From: Nocardioides sp. B-3
Lineage (GTDB): Bacteria; Actinomycetota; Actinomycetes; Propionibacteriales; Nocardioidaceae
Assembly: GCF_024703895.1 (NCBI RefSeq)
Contig: NZ_CP087968.1
Coordinates: 558,001 to 622,000 of the forward strand
Reading direction: 5' to 3'
Length of the DNA: 64,000 bases
Shown here piece after piece: positions 52,694-61,553 of this stretch. How positions within the stretch are numbered: position 1 is the first letter of the stretch; every line of letters begins with the position of its first letter. The position numbers and the translations under genes were made by a program. Below the pieces are notes generated by a model that did not search any database, had not been told where the DNA came from, and saw nothing but the letters and a program-made list of their open reading frames with translations.

Positions 52694-52709
52694 GGCAGAT
52701 TCCTTTCCC

Positions 52710-52891
52710 ACGCCTGTGAGGTGAGCTGTCGGGTTGGAGCTGGAAAGTGCCCCGCCATCTCGCGATGACTTCACCCCGAGCCGTCCGGAACGCTGGTGAG
52801 CGCTGCGGCCGGCGGTGGAACCTGTGGGTCCCCCACTCCTGCCCGATCTTCGTGACTCGGGGGTCCATCTCCGGCGGGCAGGACTCGGCGT
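52710..52891 (-). ncRNA. c-di-AMP riboswitch (ydaO/yuaA class)
   Basis: The 5' UTR of the NlpC/P60 gene carries the conserved ydaO segments in order on the minus strand: ACGCCGAGTCCTGCC, GGGGGACCCACAGG, CTCGGGGTGAAG, and AACCCGACAGCTCACCTC just before GGCGTGGGAAAGGA. ACGCC (52887-52891) and GGCGT (52710-52714) close the P1 stem. In actinobacteria this class turns off cell-wall hydrolases when c-di-AMP is high. Confidence 0.93.
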
Positions 52892-52966
52892 TACCGGGGA
52901 TGGCTATTCGGTTTGTTTGCTTGTGAAGCGACGACGACGTTAGGCACCCCCGTGCCAATAAATCCA

Positions 52967-53002
52967 ACCGGCCGACACGACTTGGGGGTCGTGTCGGCCG
53001 GT
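52967..53002 (-). terminator. Terminator of the FabG gene
   Basis: Perfect 15-bp stem ACCGGCCGACACGAC (52967-52981) / 52988-53002 with a 6-nt loop. On the minus strand it is followed by TGGATTTATTGG. It also separates fabG from the riboswitch region. Bases 53003-53090 hold nothing else. Confidence 0.85.
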
Positions 53003-53090
53003 CCTGAGCGTAAAAGTGGGTGGTCGGCGTGAGCAGCGTCTCGCGCTCGCAGCTGCTGCCCCGGACCGCGAGAAGCCGGTCCGGACGGGA

Positions 53091-53857
53091 TCAGCCGAGC
53101 TTGGCGCCACCATCGACGTAGAGCGTCTGGCCGGTGATGTAGGAGGCCTCGTCGCTGCACAGGAACGCCGCGGCGGCGGCGATGTCCTCGGGGAAACCGA
53201 CCCGGCGGACCGGGTTGTGGTCGGCGTTGAGCTTGCGGAACTCCTCGACGTCCATCTTGAGCCGGGCGGCGGTCGCGTCGGTCATCTCGGTGGCGATGAA
53301 TCCGGGGGCGATGGCGTTGGCGTTGATGCCGAACGGGCCGAGCTCGATGCCGAGCGTGCGGGTGAAGCCCCGGACACCCATCTTGGCGGCGGAGTAGTTG
53401 GCCTGGCCGCGGTTGCCGAGCGCGGAGACGCTCGAGAGGTTGAGGATCTTGCCGTACTTCTGCTCCACGAAGTGCTTCTGGGCGGCCTTGGTCATGTTGA
53501 ACGGGCCCTTGAGGTGGACGCCCATGACGAGGTCCCAGTCCTGCTCGGTCATCTTGAAGAGGAGGTTGTCGCGGGTGATGCCGGCGTTGTTGACGAGGAT
53601 GTGGATGCCGCCGAGGCCGTCCACGACCGCCCGGATCGCGGCTTCCGCGGCCGCCACGTCGGAGACGTCGCAGCCGATGCCGATGGCCTTGGCGCCCTCG
53701 GTCAGCTCGATACGACCGGCCGCTTCTGGGCCGCTGCCTCGTCGAGGTCGACGATGGCGATCGACGCGCCCTCCGTGGCGAAGCGCTGCGCCGTACCGAA
53801 TCCGATGCCGCGTGCGGCTCCGGTGATGACTGCGACGCGACCGTCAAAGCGACCCAT
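53091..53857 (-). CDS. fabG: 3-Oxoacyl-ACP reductase-like short-chain dehydrogenase (frameshifted)
   Basis: About 254 residues. [19 protein letters not shown] is the cofactor motif, [16 protein letters not shown] the NNAG region, and [20 protein letters not shown] the catalytic Ser-Tyr-Lys set; [10 protein letters not shown] follows. FabG-type reductases make 3-hydroxyacyl thioesters for fatty acids or storage polyester. Frame change at about 53720. GAGGAG lies 8 nt before ATG 53857. Confidence 0.9.
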
Positions 53858-53895
53858 GGTGACTCCTCAAAACCTGTGATGTGGACGGCCCGACA

Positions 53896-55016
53896 CTAGT
53901 ACCCCCGGGGCCGCGGCTCGTCCCAGGCCAGCACGTGGCCCCAGTGCTCGCGCCTGCCCAGCGTGAGGACCATCTCCTCGACCTTGGTGACAGGGTCGAA
54001 GAGGGAGAGTACGGCGCGGGGCGGGCCCTCGTCGCAGGTCGCGGTGTGGGCGATGACGAGCCGGTCGTCGCGGGCGTCGACGAGGCTGATCCCGCCCGTG
54101 CTGCCGGGCACGCGCACCTTCTTCGCGTCGCCGGCGGCGTTCTCCCGGACGATGAAGGAGCCGCCGCAGGGGCCGTTGCCCTCGTAGTAGGCGCGGCCGC
54201 CGACGACGCGCATGTCGGTGTCGTCCCAGCTCGGTCCGCGGAAGTCCGGGCTGCCGGTCGCGCGCAGGCCGGCGCGGGGCGTGATGGTGCCGTCGAGGGC
54301 GATCGTGACGAGCTGGCTGCCAGTGCGGGAGTAGCAGGAGGCGAGCAGCTGGGTGTCGCCGTACCAGCGAAGGGGCCGGCACTCCCCCGGTGTGGAGATC
54401 TCGCGCGCCGCCGAGCCGTCGAGAGGCAGGATCGTGACGTGGCCGACGCCGGCGACGACGGCCGCGGTGCCGTCGGGAGTGCTGATGGGGCCCCATGACG
54501 ACTCGCCCCGACCGAGGAGGGTGCGCGTCCCGTCCCGTGCGATCGAGAAGATCTTGCCGCCGATGTTCTGCGTCAGCACCCCGGCGCCGTCGGGTCGCAG
54601 CCCGGTGGCCGACTCGCGCCCGGGCAGCGCCGGGGTCTGGCTGGCGCCGGACTCGAGGTCGAGCCTGATCGCCTGGCTGCGGCGCAGGCTGACGTAGCGC
54701 TTGAGCAGGGCGACGCGGGTGTCGGGGTCCCAGCCGATCAGGGTGAAGTTGCTCGGGTCGACGTTGTTCTCCATCGGCTGCCTGCGCGTGGCGTAGAGCG
54801 AGTAGCGGACGCCGTCCGGGGAGACCAGCTCCGGGCTCCGGGCGCGGGCGGGCCTGTCGACCCCGGCGCTGCGGATGACGGTGGTCAGCACCCAGCCGTC
54901 ACCGACCTCGTCCCACGGGACGCTGGCCCGGCGTTCGACGGCACTTCCCTGCCCGGGCCGGAGCGACCAGCACCCGGGACCAGCAGGGCGATGAGTGGTG
55001 CGAGCAGCCTCTTCAT
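53896..55016 (-). CDS. Secreted beta-propeller-like protein (frameshifted)
   Basis: About 370 residues with a signal peptide (MKRLLAPLIALL then VAPARAGSA after correction). The body shows repeated TolB-like strands: FTLIGWDPDTRVALLKR, KIFSIARDGTRTLLGR, GPISTPDGTAAVVAG and RPLRWYGDTQLLASCYS, suggesting a six- or seven-blade propeller. No catalytic residues recognised. Frame change at about 54972. Function unknown. Confidence 0.75.
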
Positions 55017-55055
55017 GCCGGTGTGACGCGAGTGACCCGTGTTTCGTTGCGCCAC

Positions 55056-55468
55056 TCAGGAGTCGAGCTGCGCGCGGAGCCGGGTCGCGTAGTCGTCCAT
55101 CTCGCCGGCGGCGTACTTCGTGCGGGGCCAGAAGAACCCGCGCAGCCCGTCACCCTTGGTGCGCGGCACGACGTGCAGGTGCAGGTGCGGCACCGACTGA
55201 CTGACGGTGTTGTTGATCGCCACGAAGGAACCCCCGGGCGCCGAGGCCGGCCTTCATGGCCGTCGCGAGGTCCTGCGCGGCCGCGAGGAACCCGTCACGT
55301 TGCGCCGCGGGCAGGTCGGGCAACGTCTCGACGTGCGCGCGGCACCAGCAGGACGTGCCCCTTGAAGACCGGCCGCTGGTCGAGGAAGCCCACCACGCCC
55401 TCTCGCTCCAACACCACCGAGGCTGTGAGGTCACCGCTGATGATCTGGCAGAACACGCATCCGTCCAC
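55056..55468 (-). CDS. HIT-family nucleotide hydrolase/transferase (frameshifted)
   Basis: About 137 residues. CVFCQIISGDL is the N-terminal CxxC zinc region of HIT proteins, GVVGFLDQRPVFKGHVLLVP the strand pair, and PHLHLHVVPRTKGDG the histidine triad with catalytic His. Cleaves nucleotide-phosphoramidate type bonds. Frame changes at about 55345 and 55235. Leaderless start: TACGCT, 7 nt, GTG 55468. Confidence 0.92.
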
Positions 55469-55483
55469 GACGGCGAGCGTAGA

Positions 55484-56632
55484 TCAGCGAGCAGCCCGCA
55501 CCTGCTCCTTCAGCTCGTCGGACACGTCCCAGTCGTTGACGTGCATCGCGGCGACCAGCAGGTCCCCGCGATACCACCGGGCCACGAGCGAGTCGCCGGA
55601 CCCCTCGTCGATCTTGACCGCGTCGTAGCCCGCCGCCCCGGGGTGGCCGAAGTACTCGAGTCCGAGGTCGTACTGGTCGGAGAAGAAGAACGGCAGCTCG
55701 TCGTAGGCGCCGGGCTCCCCCATCAGCGCGTGGGCCGCGAACTTGCCCCGGCTGACCGCGCTCTGCCAGTGCTCGACGCGCACGCGCTCACCCAGCAGCG
55801 GGTGCGCGTGGTTGGCGACGTCGCCGGCGGCGAACACGTCGGGGTGGCTGGTCCGCAGACCGGCATCGACCAGGATCCCGTTGTCCGCGTCGAGCCCGGC
55901 CTCCCCGGCGAGCGCGTCGTCCGGGGCCGCACCGACGCCGATCACGACCGTGTCGACCTCGGCCTCGGTGCCGTCGCTGAGGACCGCGACCCGGTCGCGC
56001 AGTGTCTCCAGCGACGTGCGTGTCCGCAGGTCGACGCCGTGCTTGCGGTGGACGTCGGCGAGCCGTTCGCCCAGCTCGGGCCCGAGCACCTTGAGCAACG
56101 GCTGCTCGGTCGGCTCGACCAGCACCACCTCGGCCCCGAGCTCGCGCGCGGTGGACGCGACCTCCATCCCGATCCAGCCTCCGCCGACCACCAGCAGCCG
56201 GGCGCCCGGGGTCAGCCGCTCGTGCAGTCGGCGCGAGTCGTCGATGCTGCGGAGGTAGGCGACCTCGATGTGGTCCGTGCCCGGCACCGGCAGGCGGCGC
56301 GGCTGAGCGCCGGTGGCGATCAGCAGCTTGCTGAACGGCTGGCTCCCCTCGGCCGTCCGCACGAGGTGGGCGTCCGTGTCGATGCTGTCGACGCGGGTGC
56401 CGGGCCGGACGTCGATGCGGTGCTCGCCGTACCACTCGAGAGGCTTGAGGTAGGTGTCCTCGAGTGACGCCTTCCCGGCGAGATAGCCCTTGGAGAGCGG
56501 AGGACGTTCGTACGGCGGATGCGGCTCGTCCGCGAACACGACGAGCTCGCCGTCGTAGCCGTTCTCCCGCAGCTCGACGGCGGCGTGGCCCGCGGCCATC
56601 CCTCCGCCGATGATCACGATCGGGGCTGTCAT
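55484..56632 (-). CDS. FAD-dependent NAD(P)H:acceptor reductase (ferredoxin-reductase-like)
   Basis: Intact 382 residues. [20 protein letters not shown] binds [19 protein letters not shown] is typical of ferredoxin/rubredoxin reductases, [17 protein letters not shown] is the NAD(P) motif, and [17 protein letters not shown] the second FAD motif. The C-terminal domain is short. The electron acceptor is unknown. Follows folE with ATGA overlap; the operon is doxX-folE-reductase. Confidence 0.93.
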   Translation of the reverse strand: MTAPIVIIGGGMAAGHAAVELRENGYDGELVVFADEPHPPYERPPLSKGYLAGKASLEDTYLKPLEWYGEHRIDVRPGTRVDSIDTDAHLVRTAEGSQPFSKLLIATGAQPRRLPVPGTDHIEVAYLRSIDDSRRLHERLTPGARLLVVGGGWIGMEVASTARELGAEVVLVEPTEQPLLKVLGPELGERLADVHRKHGVDLRTRTSLETLRDRVAVLSDGTEAEVDTVVIGVGAAPDDALAGEAGLDADNGILVDAGLRTSHPDVFAAGDVANHAHPLLGERVRVEHWQSAVSRGKFAAHALMGEPGAYDELPFFFSDQYDLGLEYFGHPGAAGYDAVKIDEGSGDSLVARWYRGDLLVAAMHVNDWDVSDELKEQVRAAR

Positions 56633-57252
56633 CGGACTCCTCCGTTCACCGGGGTGAGGAACTCGGCGCGTGCCGCGGCGTTCTCCCGCAGGTGGCCGCG
56701 CAACGACGAGGTGGTCGTCGTGGAACCGGGCGCGCGGGCGCCGCGCAGCGTCATGCAAGTGTGCTCCGCGACCAGCAGCACGCCAACCCCCTGCGGGTCG
56801 AGCTGCTCCTCCAGCAGGTCGGCGACCTGCATCGTCAGTCGCTCCCGGGTCTGCGGCCGGCGGGCGAAGTGGTCGACCGTGCGGGCGAGCTTGGACAGGC
56901 CGACGATGCGACCACGCGGCAGGTAGCCGACGTGCGCGACACCGGTGAACGGCAGCAGGTGGTGCTCTGCAGACGGACTGGAACGGGATGTCGCGCACCA
57001 GCACCAGCTCGTCGTAGCCCTCGGTGTTGGCAAACGTGGTGAAGTCGAACTCCGGGACGTCGAGCAGCTCGGCATAGGCCAGCGCGAGGCGGCGCGGCGT
57101 CTCGGCGAGGTCGGGCGTCGCCGGGTCGTCGGGATCGATGCCGAGCCCTCGGAGGAAATCCCCGGCGGCCCGGGTCGCCGCTTCCGGTCGCGCACGGGCT
57201 CGAGGCGGGTGACCCGGCTGCGCTGCGGGACGACGGAGAGACTACTCATCAT
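56629..57252 (-). CDS. folE: GTP cyclohydrolase I (frameshifted)
   Basis: First enzyme of tetrahydrofolate and pterin synthesis, about 205 residues. [13 protein letters not shown], then [20 protein letters not shown] with the Cys and His zinc ligands, [20 protein letters not shown], and [10 protein letters not shown] with the second Cys. An extra A in TGCAGAGC at about 56972 and another indel at about 57180 break the frame. ATG 57252 (or 57249) overlaps the doxX stop; the C-terminus overlaps the reductase. Confidence 0.94.
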   Translation of the reverse strand: MMSSLSVVPQRSRVTRLEPVRDRKRRPGPPGISSEGSASIPTTRRRPTSPRRRAASRWPMPSCSTSRSSTSPRLPTPRATTSWCWCATSRSSPSAEHHLLPFTGVAHVGYLPRGRIVGLSKLARTVDHFARRPQTRERLTMQVADLLEEQLDPQGVGVLLVAEHTCMTLRGARAPGSTTTTSSLRGHLRENAAARAEFLTPVNGGVR

Positions 57253-57653
57253 CGCGTCACGCGGTCGGAGGCGAGTCGCGCCAGCGCGAGCGCGCCGACC
57301 AGCAGCCCGAAGTCGCGCAGGGCCACGTCGTAGAAGTCGCCCGGGGTCAGCAGGTTGACGATGATGCCCGCGAGCCGGGCCGCCACGACCCAGCCGCCGA
57401 TCTGGGGGCGTACGGCGACGAGCAGGCCGGCCACGACCTCGACGACACCGACGGCGAGCATCGCTTCGTGGGCACTGCCGGGGACGATGTCGTTGATCCA
57501 CGGGGCGAGGTAGATCTCCCAGTCGCACAGGATCTGGGTGAACTTGTCGAGGCCGAAGGCGATCGGCGCGACGGTGAAGACGGTGCGCAGCAGGAAGAAG
57601 GCGTGGTCAGCGCCGACGGCGTGCTCTGCTCGGAGGTCCGACGAGGTGCTCAT
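57249..57653 (-). CDS. DoxX-like membrane protein
   Basis: Intact 134 residues with four membrane helices: [22 protein letters not shown], then [21 protein letters not shown], and two C-terminal helices ending in LALARLASD. Belongs to the DoxX/YkgB type, function unknown. First gene of the operon with folE and an FAD reductase, divergent from a cysteine-rich regulator; shared operator half-sites lie between. Confidence 0.85.
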   Translation of the reverse strand: MSTSSDLRAEHAVGADHAFFLLRTVFTVAPIAFGLDKFTQILCDWEIYLAPWINDIVPGSAHEAMLAVGVVEVVAGLLVAVRPQIGGWVVAARLAGIIVNLLTPGDFYDVALRDFGLLVGALALARLASDRVTR

Positions 57654-57665
57654 GGCCCAGGTCCG

Positions 57666-57736
57666 TTCTAAGAGAGGATGATCTCTCCACTAGACACCTG
57701 CTGGCGCTCTAACGTCAAGTCCCGTATCTTTTAGAA
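57666..57736. promoter_or_regulatory. Paired TTCTAARAGA operator half-sites
   Basis: TTCTAAGAGA (57666-57675), 13 bp before the doxX start, and its inverted near-copy TCTTTTAGAA (57727-57736), immediately before the regulator ATG, match at 9 of 10 positions. The second overlaps the leaderless -10 box TATCTT. An additional small dyad AGAGAGGATGATCTCT lies beside the first. They suggest autoregulation and control of the operon. Confidence 0.65.
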
Positions 57737-58411
57737 ATGCCCGCCTCCGACGTCTCCAACATCGCTGCGCTCGCTGAGCCCGTACGCCGCAGCCTGTTCG
57801 ACTTCGTCGTGCGCTCGCGCGCCGCGGTCAGCCGCGAGTCGGCGGCCGAGGGCCTCGGGATCGCGACCCACACGGCGAAGTTCCACCTCGACCGGCTGGT
57901 CGAGGAGGGGTTGCTCGAGGTGGAGTTCAAGCGCCTGACCGGCCGCACCGGGCCGGGGTCGGGGCGCCCGGCCAAGCTCTACCGCCGTACCGACCGCGAG
58001 GTCGAGGTGTCATTGCCCGAGCGGCACTACGACCTGCTGAGCCGGATCCTGGCGAGGGCTGTCGCCGAGGCGAGCGCCAGCGGGGACGCCGTCGCCTCCG
58101 TGGTGGCGCGGGTGGCCCGCGACGAGGGCGCCGCGTGGGGTGCCTCGCTGGACGACCTGCCGGGCGACGCCGACCTCGAGCGGCTGGCCTCGGCCCTCGA
58201 TGCCGGCGGCTACGAGCCGTGGATCGAGGACGAGACGCTGTTCGTGCAGAACTGTCCCTTCCACCGGGTCGCCCAGGAGCAGACCGAGCTCGTCTGCGGT
58301 CTCAACCCGGAGTTCGTCTCCGGCGTCGCGGTCGGCGTGGGGTGCCCCGGCGTTGCCACGAGGCTGGACCCCGGCGAGGACCGGTGCTGCGTCAGCGCAC
58401 AGAAACGGTGA
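57737..58411 (+). CDS. ArsR/SufR-like regulator with a cysteine-rich C-terminus
   Basis: Intact 224 residues. Winged helix: IAALAEPVRRSLFDFVVRSR and HTAKFHLDRLVEEGLLEVEF, with the RRTGRPGSGRPAKLYR-type wing seen as TGPGSGRPAKLYRR. The C-terminus has NCPFHRVAQEQTELVC and further GCP and CC residues, an arrangement like Fe-S sensing regulators of the SufR kind. Fe-S sensing is inferred. TATCTT then 6 nt then ATG 57737. Confidence 0.85.
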   Translation: MPASDVSNIAALAEPVRRSLFDFVVRSRAAVSRESAAEGLGIATHTAKFHLDRLVEEGLLEVEFKRLTGRTGPGSGRPAKLYRRTDREVEVSLPERHYDLLSRILARAVAEASASGDAVASVVARVARDEGAAWGASLDDLPGDADLERLASALDAGGYEPWIEDETLFVQNCPFHRVAQEQTELVCGLNPEFVSGVAVGVGCPGVATRLDPGEDRCCVSAQKR

Positions 58412-58456
58412 TGGCGGTGTCCTGCAGTCACCGGGTGACTGCGGAACACCGCCATC
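58410..58456. terminator. Long hairpin between the regulator and tmRNA genes
   Basis: GATGGCGGTGT (58410-58420) pairs with ACACCGCCATC (58446-58456), and inside GCAGTCACC (58424-58432) pairs with GGTGACTGC (58434-58442). It starts at the regulator stop codon and can terminate both it and tmRNA; GGGCTTTT follows on the plus strand. Confidence 0.9.
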
Positions 58457-58478
58457 TCTCATGAGGGCTTTTCGTGTG

Positions 58479-58844
58479 TGGAGCTGGCGGGAATCGAACC
58501 CGCGTCCTCGAGCGTCAGAACCAGGTCTTCTCCGGGTGCAGTCAGTGATGGCGTCTTCTCAGTCCCGGCGCTCGCACTGACACGTCGCCGACAGACTCAG
58601 TCAGGAAAAAGTCCCGATCACCCCTCCTGACGAAGGTGAGCAGCAAGTCCTCTAAATGAGGCCCGGGTCCGGGACGAGGACGGGTGCCCGGTCAGACCCT
58701 TCGATCACTGCTCAGGCAGCGAGAGCGAAGTCGTTGCGGTTTGAGTTGGCAACTATGGTTTTCCAGCGATCGTTTACGAGATGACGCTGGCTTCTCGACC
58801 CGCTTCCCCGGGACTAACGTCCCAAGTCGAAACCGATCAGCCCC
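58479..58844 (-). ncRNA. ssrA: tmRNA
   Basis: The 5' end GGGGCTGATCGGTTTCGAC and the 3' end with TTCGATTCCCGCCAGCTCCA (T-arm, acceptor, encoded CCA) form the tRNA-like part. The tag reading frame (58750 down to 58712) encodes ANSNRNDFALAA then TGA, close to the actinobacterial consensus. Rescues stalled ribosomes together with SmpB, whose gene lies 2.2 kb away on the same strand. Confidence 0.98.
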
Positions 58845-58902
58845 TCTTGAGTTGTTACGGTCAGTCTACGGGTCAACACCCAGACCCGTCGCCCGCATTC
58901 CC

Positions 58903-59436
58903 TCAGGACGTCGTCAGGCTCAGTCGCGGGTCGGTGACCGGGGCGGCGAGATCCTCGAGCGGCACCCCGAGATCGAGGGTGCGAGGGTCGTCAGTGACGG
59001 ACGCCCCGATCACCTGTACGGCGACGTCCTCCCCGTCACGCCGGTCGATGACGTAGACGACACCCGGGTCCTCCTCGGGCTCGAGCTCCTGCCACGCGAT
59101 CGTCACGTCGTGCCCGTCAACGGAGTCGTCGACGCACTCGTCGAAGAACGACTCGTCGGCGCACACCAGAGGGCTGTCGGTGGTGGGCGCGACGACGACG
59201 GCGAGCGACACATCGGCGTACTCGAGCTGGGCACCCGGCGACTCCTCACCGAGCTCGCGGGTGAAGACGTCCCAGTCGGCGATGGAGCGCGGCTCCGGGT
59301 CGACGTGCTCTTGCGTGATGGCCGCGATCGCCGCGGGCGTGATCGGCTGGTCCGCCTCGCCCCGCTCGTCGCCGCTCTCACAGGCAGTCAGCCCGACACA
59401 CAGCGCCAGCACCGCCACAACGCTCCCCCGAGTCAT
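58903..59436 (-). CDS. Hypothetical lipoprotein
   Basis: Intact 177 residues. Lipoprotein signal VVAVLALCVGLTACESGDE with lipobox LTAC; the mature part is acidic (ITPAAIAAITQEHVDPEPRS, SFFDECVDDSVDGHDV) with a possible Cys pair. No family recognised. Leaderless start: TATGCT, 6 nt, ATG 59436. Lies between tmRNA and a divergent toxin-antitoxin pair. Confidence 0.75.
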   Translation of the reverse strand: MTRGSVVAVLALCVGLTACESGDERGEADQPITPAAIAAITQEHVDPEPRSIADWDVFTRELGEESPGAQLEYADVSLAVVVAPTTDSPLVCADESFFDECVDDSVDGHDVTIAWQELEPEEDPGVVYVIDRRDGEDVAVQVIGASVTDDPRTLDLGVPLEDLAAPVTDPRLSLTTS

Positions 59437-59490
59437 CAAGCGAGCATAGTGTCGGCGCCGGAAGGTACCCTGATGGTGACGGAGGTACCC

Positions 59491-59756
59491 ATGGCCATCA
59501 ACATCAAGAACGAACGCGTCCTGACGCTCGCTCGGCGCGCCGCGGAGGTGACGGGCAAGTCCCGGGTGAGCGCGATCGAGGAGGCCCCGGAGCAGTTCCT
59601 TGAACAGCACGCCGACCGGCACCGGGTCGACATCGCCCGGCGCGAGGAGCAGATCCGCGCGGTGCTCCGTGACGCCGACGCAGCACCGGTCGATCCTGAG
59701 CGTGCGATCAAGACTCGTGAGGATCTCTACGACCCGACGACCGGCCTCCCCGGTGA
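59491..59756 (+). CDS. vapB: VapB-type antitoxin (3' end shifted)
   Basis: About 87 residues: AINIKNERVLTLARRAAEVTG is the N-terminal DNA-binding part of Rv0623-like VapB antitoxins, followed by a charged C-terminal helix that would bind the toxin. GGAGG lies 6 nt before ATG 59491. A base seems missing in CTCCCCGG at about 59748; corrected, it ends about LPR with GTGA overlap into vapC. The Leu usual in SAIEEALEQFL is Pro here (EEAPEQFL). Confidence 0.85.
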
Positions 59757-60140
59757 TCCCGGACGCGTCCTGTCTGGTCGCCATCCCGGGCAACGAGCCA
59801 GAACGTGACGACTTCCTCGCTGTCAGTCTCCGTGCGGAGTGCCGCATGTCGGTTGCCACGTGGCTCGAGTGCTGCCCGGTCCTCGGACTCCCGGTCGCCC
59901 GGCGAAGCGGCTCGACTCGACCGACTCGTCGAGCTGCTCCGGATCGAGCTGGTCCCGGTCTCGGCCGCGCACGGTCGGATCGCACGATCGGCCCACCAAC
60001 GCTACGGGCGCGGATCTGGATCCGCCGCCGGGCTCAACTTCGGCGACTGCTTCGCCTATGCGCTGGCCATCGACAGCGGAGAGCCATTGCTGTTCAAGGG
60101 CGACGACTTCCGGCACACCGACGTCAGAGCGGCGCTCTGA
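59753..60140 (+). CDS. vapC: VapC PIN-domain toxin (frameshifted)
   Basis: About 129 residues: [11 protein letters not shown] with the first catalytic Asp, [43 protein letters not shown] with another Asp, and [13 protein letters not shown] at the end. PIN-domain RNases cleave RNA when freed from VapB. Frame changes at about 59840 and 59890. The 3' end overlaps the convergent amidohydrolase gene by 17 bp. Confidence 0.88.
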
Positions 60141-61014
60141 GCAACGCCGCGGCGTTGTCGTGGCACACGGCCCGCAGCCAGTCGTCGCCGAGACCGAGGC
60201 GCTCGAGCGACTCGAGCTGGTGCAGGTAGGGGTAGGGGATGTTCGGGAAGTCCGAGCCCAGCAGCACCTTCCCGCCGAGCCCCAGCTCCGCCAGCCGCGG
60301 CAGTAGGTCCACGGGGAAGACGCCGCCCATCTCGGAGAAGAAGTCCGTGAAGGCCATCGTCGTGTCGAGGTGGACCCGCTCGTAGGTCTCGGCCAGCTCG
60401 AGGAACTCGGCATACTCCGGCGCGCCCATGTGCGCGATCACCAGCCGCAGGCGCGGGTGCCGCGCGAGCAGCTCGGCGACCGGCCCGGGTCCGGTGTAGG
60501 CCGTCGGCACCGGTCCGCTCCCGGCGTGCAGCACCACTGGGGTCCCGGCCTCGGCGATGAGTCCCCACGTCTTGTCGAGCAAGGGGTCGAGCACCGAGAA
60601 GCTCCCGACCTGCACGTGGATCTTGAACACCTCGACGGCGTCGAGCCGCGCCTCGACGTACGCCGCTGCCGAGTGCTCTGGGAAGAAGGTGCCGCACACC
60701 AGCGACTCGGGGACGCGAGCCGCGAAGTCGGCGGCCCAGTCGTTGAGCCAGTCGGCCATGTCGGGGCGGTGGGCGTAGGACAGCGCCGTGAACCGCTCGA
60801 TCCCGAAGGAGCGCAGGGTCTCGACGAGCGCGTCGTCCGCGTCGCGGTAGTACAGCGGCCGGGGGCGGCCGATGAGCGGCCCGGCGGTGTCGAACTGGGC
60901 GCGCACCTTGGCCATCACCTGCGGCGGCAGGAAGTGCGTGTGGATGTCGATGAGCCCGGGCAGCGCGAGCCGGCCCCACCACTCGCGTACGGCCCGGGCG
61001 TCGGGGTCCTGCAT
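60124..61014 (-). CDS. Amidohydrolase-family (ACMSD-like) protein
   Basis: Intact 296 residues. [10 protein letters not shown] gives the HxH metal motif, [11 protein letters not shown] and [13 protein letters not shown] further ligands, and [13 protein letters not shown] the final Asp; this matches the amidohydrolase_2/ACMSD type, decarboxylases or hydrolases of aromatic acids. Substrate unknown. ATG 61014 overlaps the smpB stop by one base (TGATG). Confidence 0.92.
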   Translation of the reverse strand: MQDPDARAVREWWGRLALPGLIDIHTHFLPPQVMAKVRAQFDTAGPLIGRPRPLYYRDADDALVETLRSFGIERFTALSYAHRPDMADWLNDWAADFAARVPESLVCGTFFPEHSAAAYVEARLDAVEVFKIHVQVGSFSVLDPLLDKTWGLIAEAGTPVVLHAGSGPVPTAYTGPGPVAELLARHPRLRLVIAHMGAPEYAEFLELAETYERVHLDTTMAFTDFFSEMGGVFPVDLLPRLAELGLGGKVLLGSDFPNIPYPYLHQLESLERLGLGDDWLRAVCHDNAAALLRAPL

Positions 61015-61503
61015 CAGTCGGTGATGCCCTTGAGCCGACGTTGGACGGCCTGTTCCTTCTCCCGGTTGGCCCGGCGCTCGGCGAGGGAGTGCCGCTTGTC
61101 GTACTCCTTCTTGCCCTTGGCCAGCGCGATCTCGATCTTGGCGCGGCCGTCCTTGAAGTAGAGGGAGAGCGGGACGATGGTGTAGCCCTTGTCGCCGATC
61201 TTGCGCTCGATCTTGTGGATCTCGGAGCGGTTCAGGAGCAGCTTGCGCTTGCGCTTGGCGGAGTGGTTGGTCCACGAGCCCCGGAGGTATTCGGGGATGT
61301 GGACGTTGTGCAGCCACACCTCGCCGCCGTCGATGTCGATGAACCCGTCGACCGGGGCTGGCCCGCCCCTCACGCAGCGACTTCACCTCGGTGCCCTGCA
61401 GGACCATCCCGGCCTCGTAGGTGTCCTCGATGTGGAAGTCGTGGCGGGCCTTCTTGTTCTGCGCGATCAGCCGGTTGCGCTGATCCTTCTCCTTGGCGGC
61501 CAT
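61014..61503 (-). CDS. smpB: SmpB, tmRNA-binding protein (frameshifted)
   Basis: About 162 residues: [30 protein letters not shown] split by one extra base at about 61370, then [29 protein letters not shown] and the basic tail [20 protein letters not shown] that enters the ribosome. Partner of the nearby ssrA in trans-translation. ATG 61503. The break in an essential-type gene fits the general indel pattern. Confidence 0.96.
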
Positions 61504-61553
61504 CCGGTCATCTTCTCAGAGGCCGCAACCCGGTTCGCATCGGCGCAGCTGGA

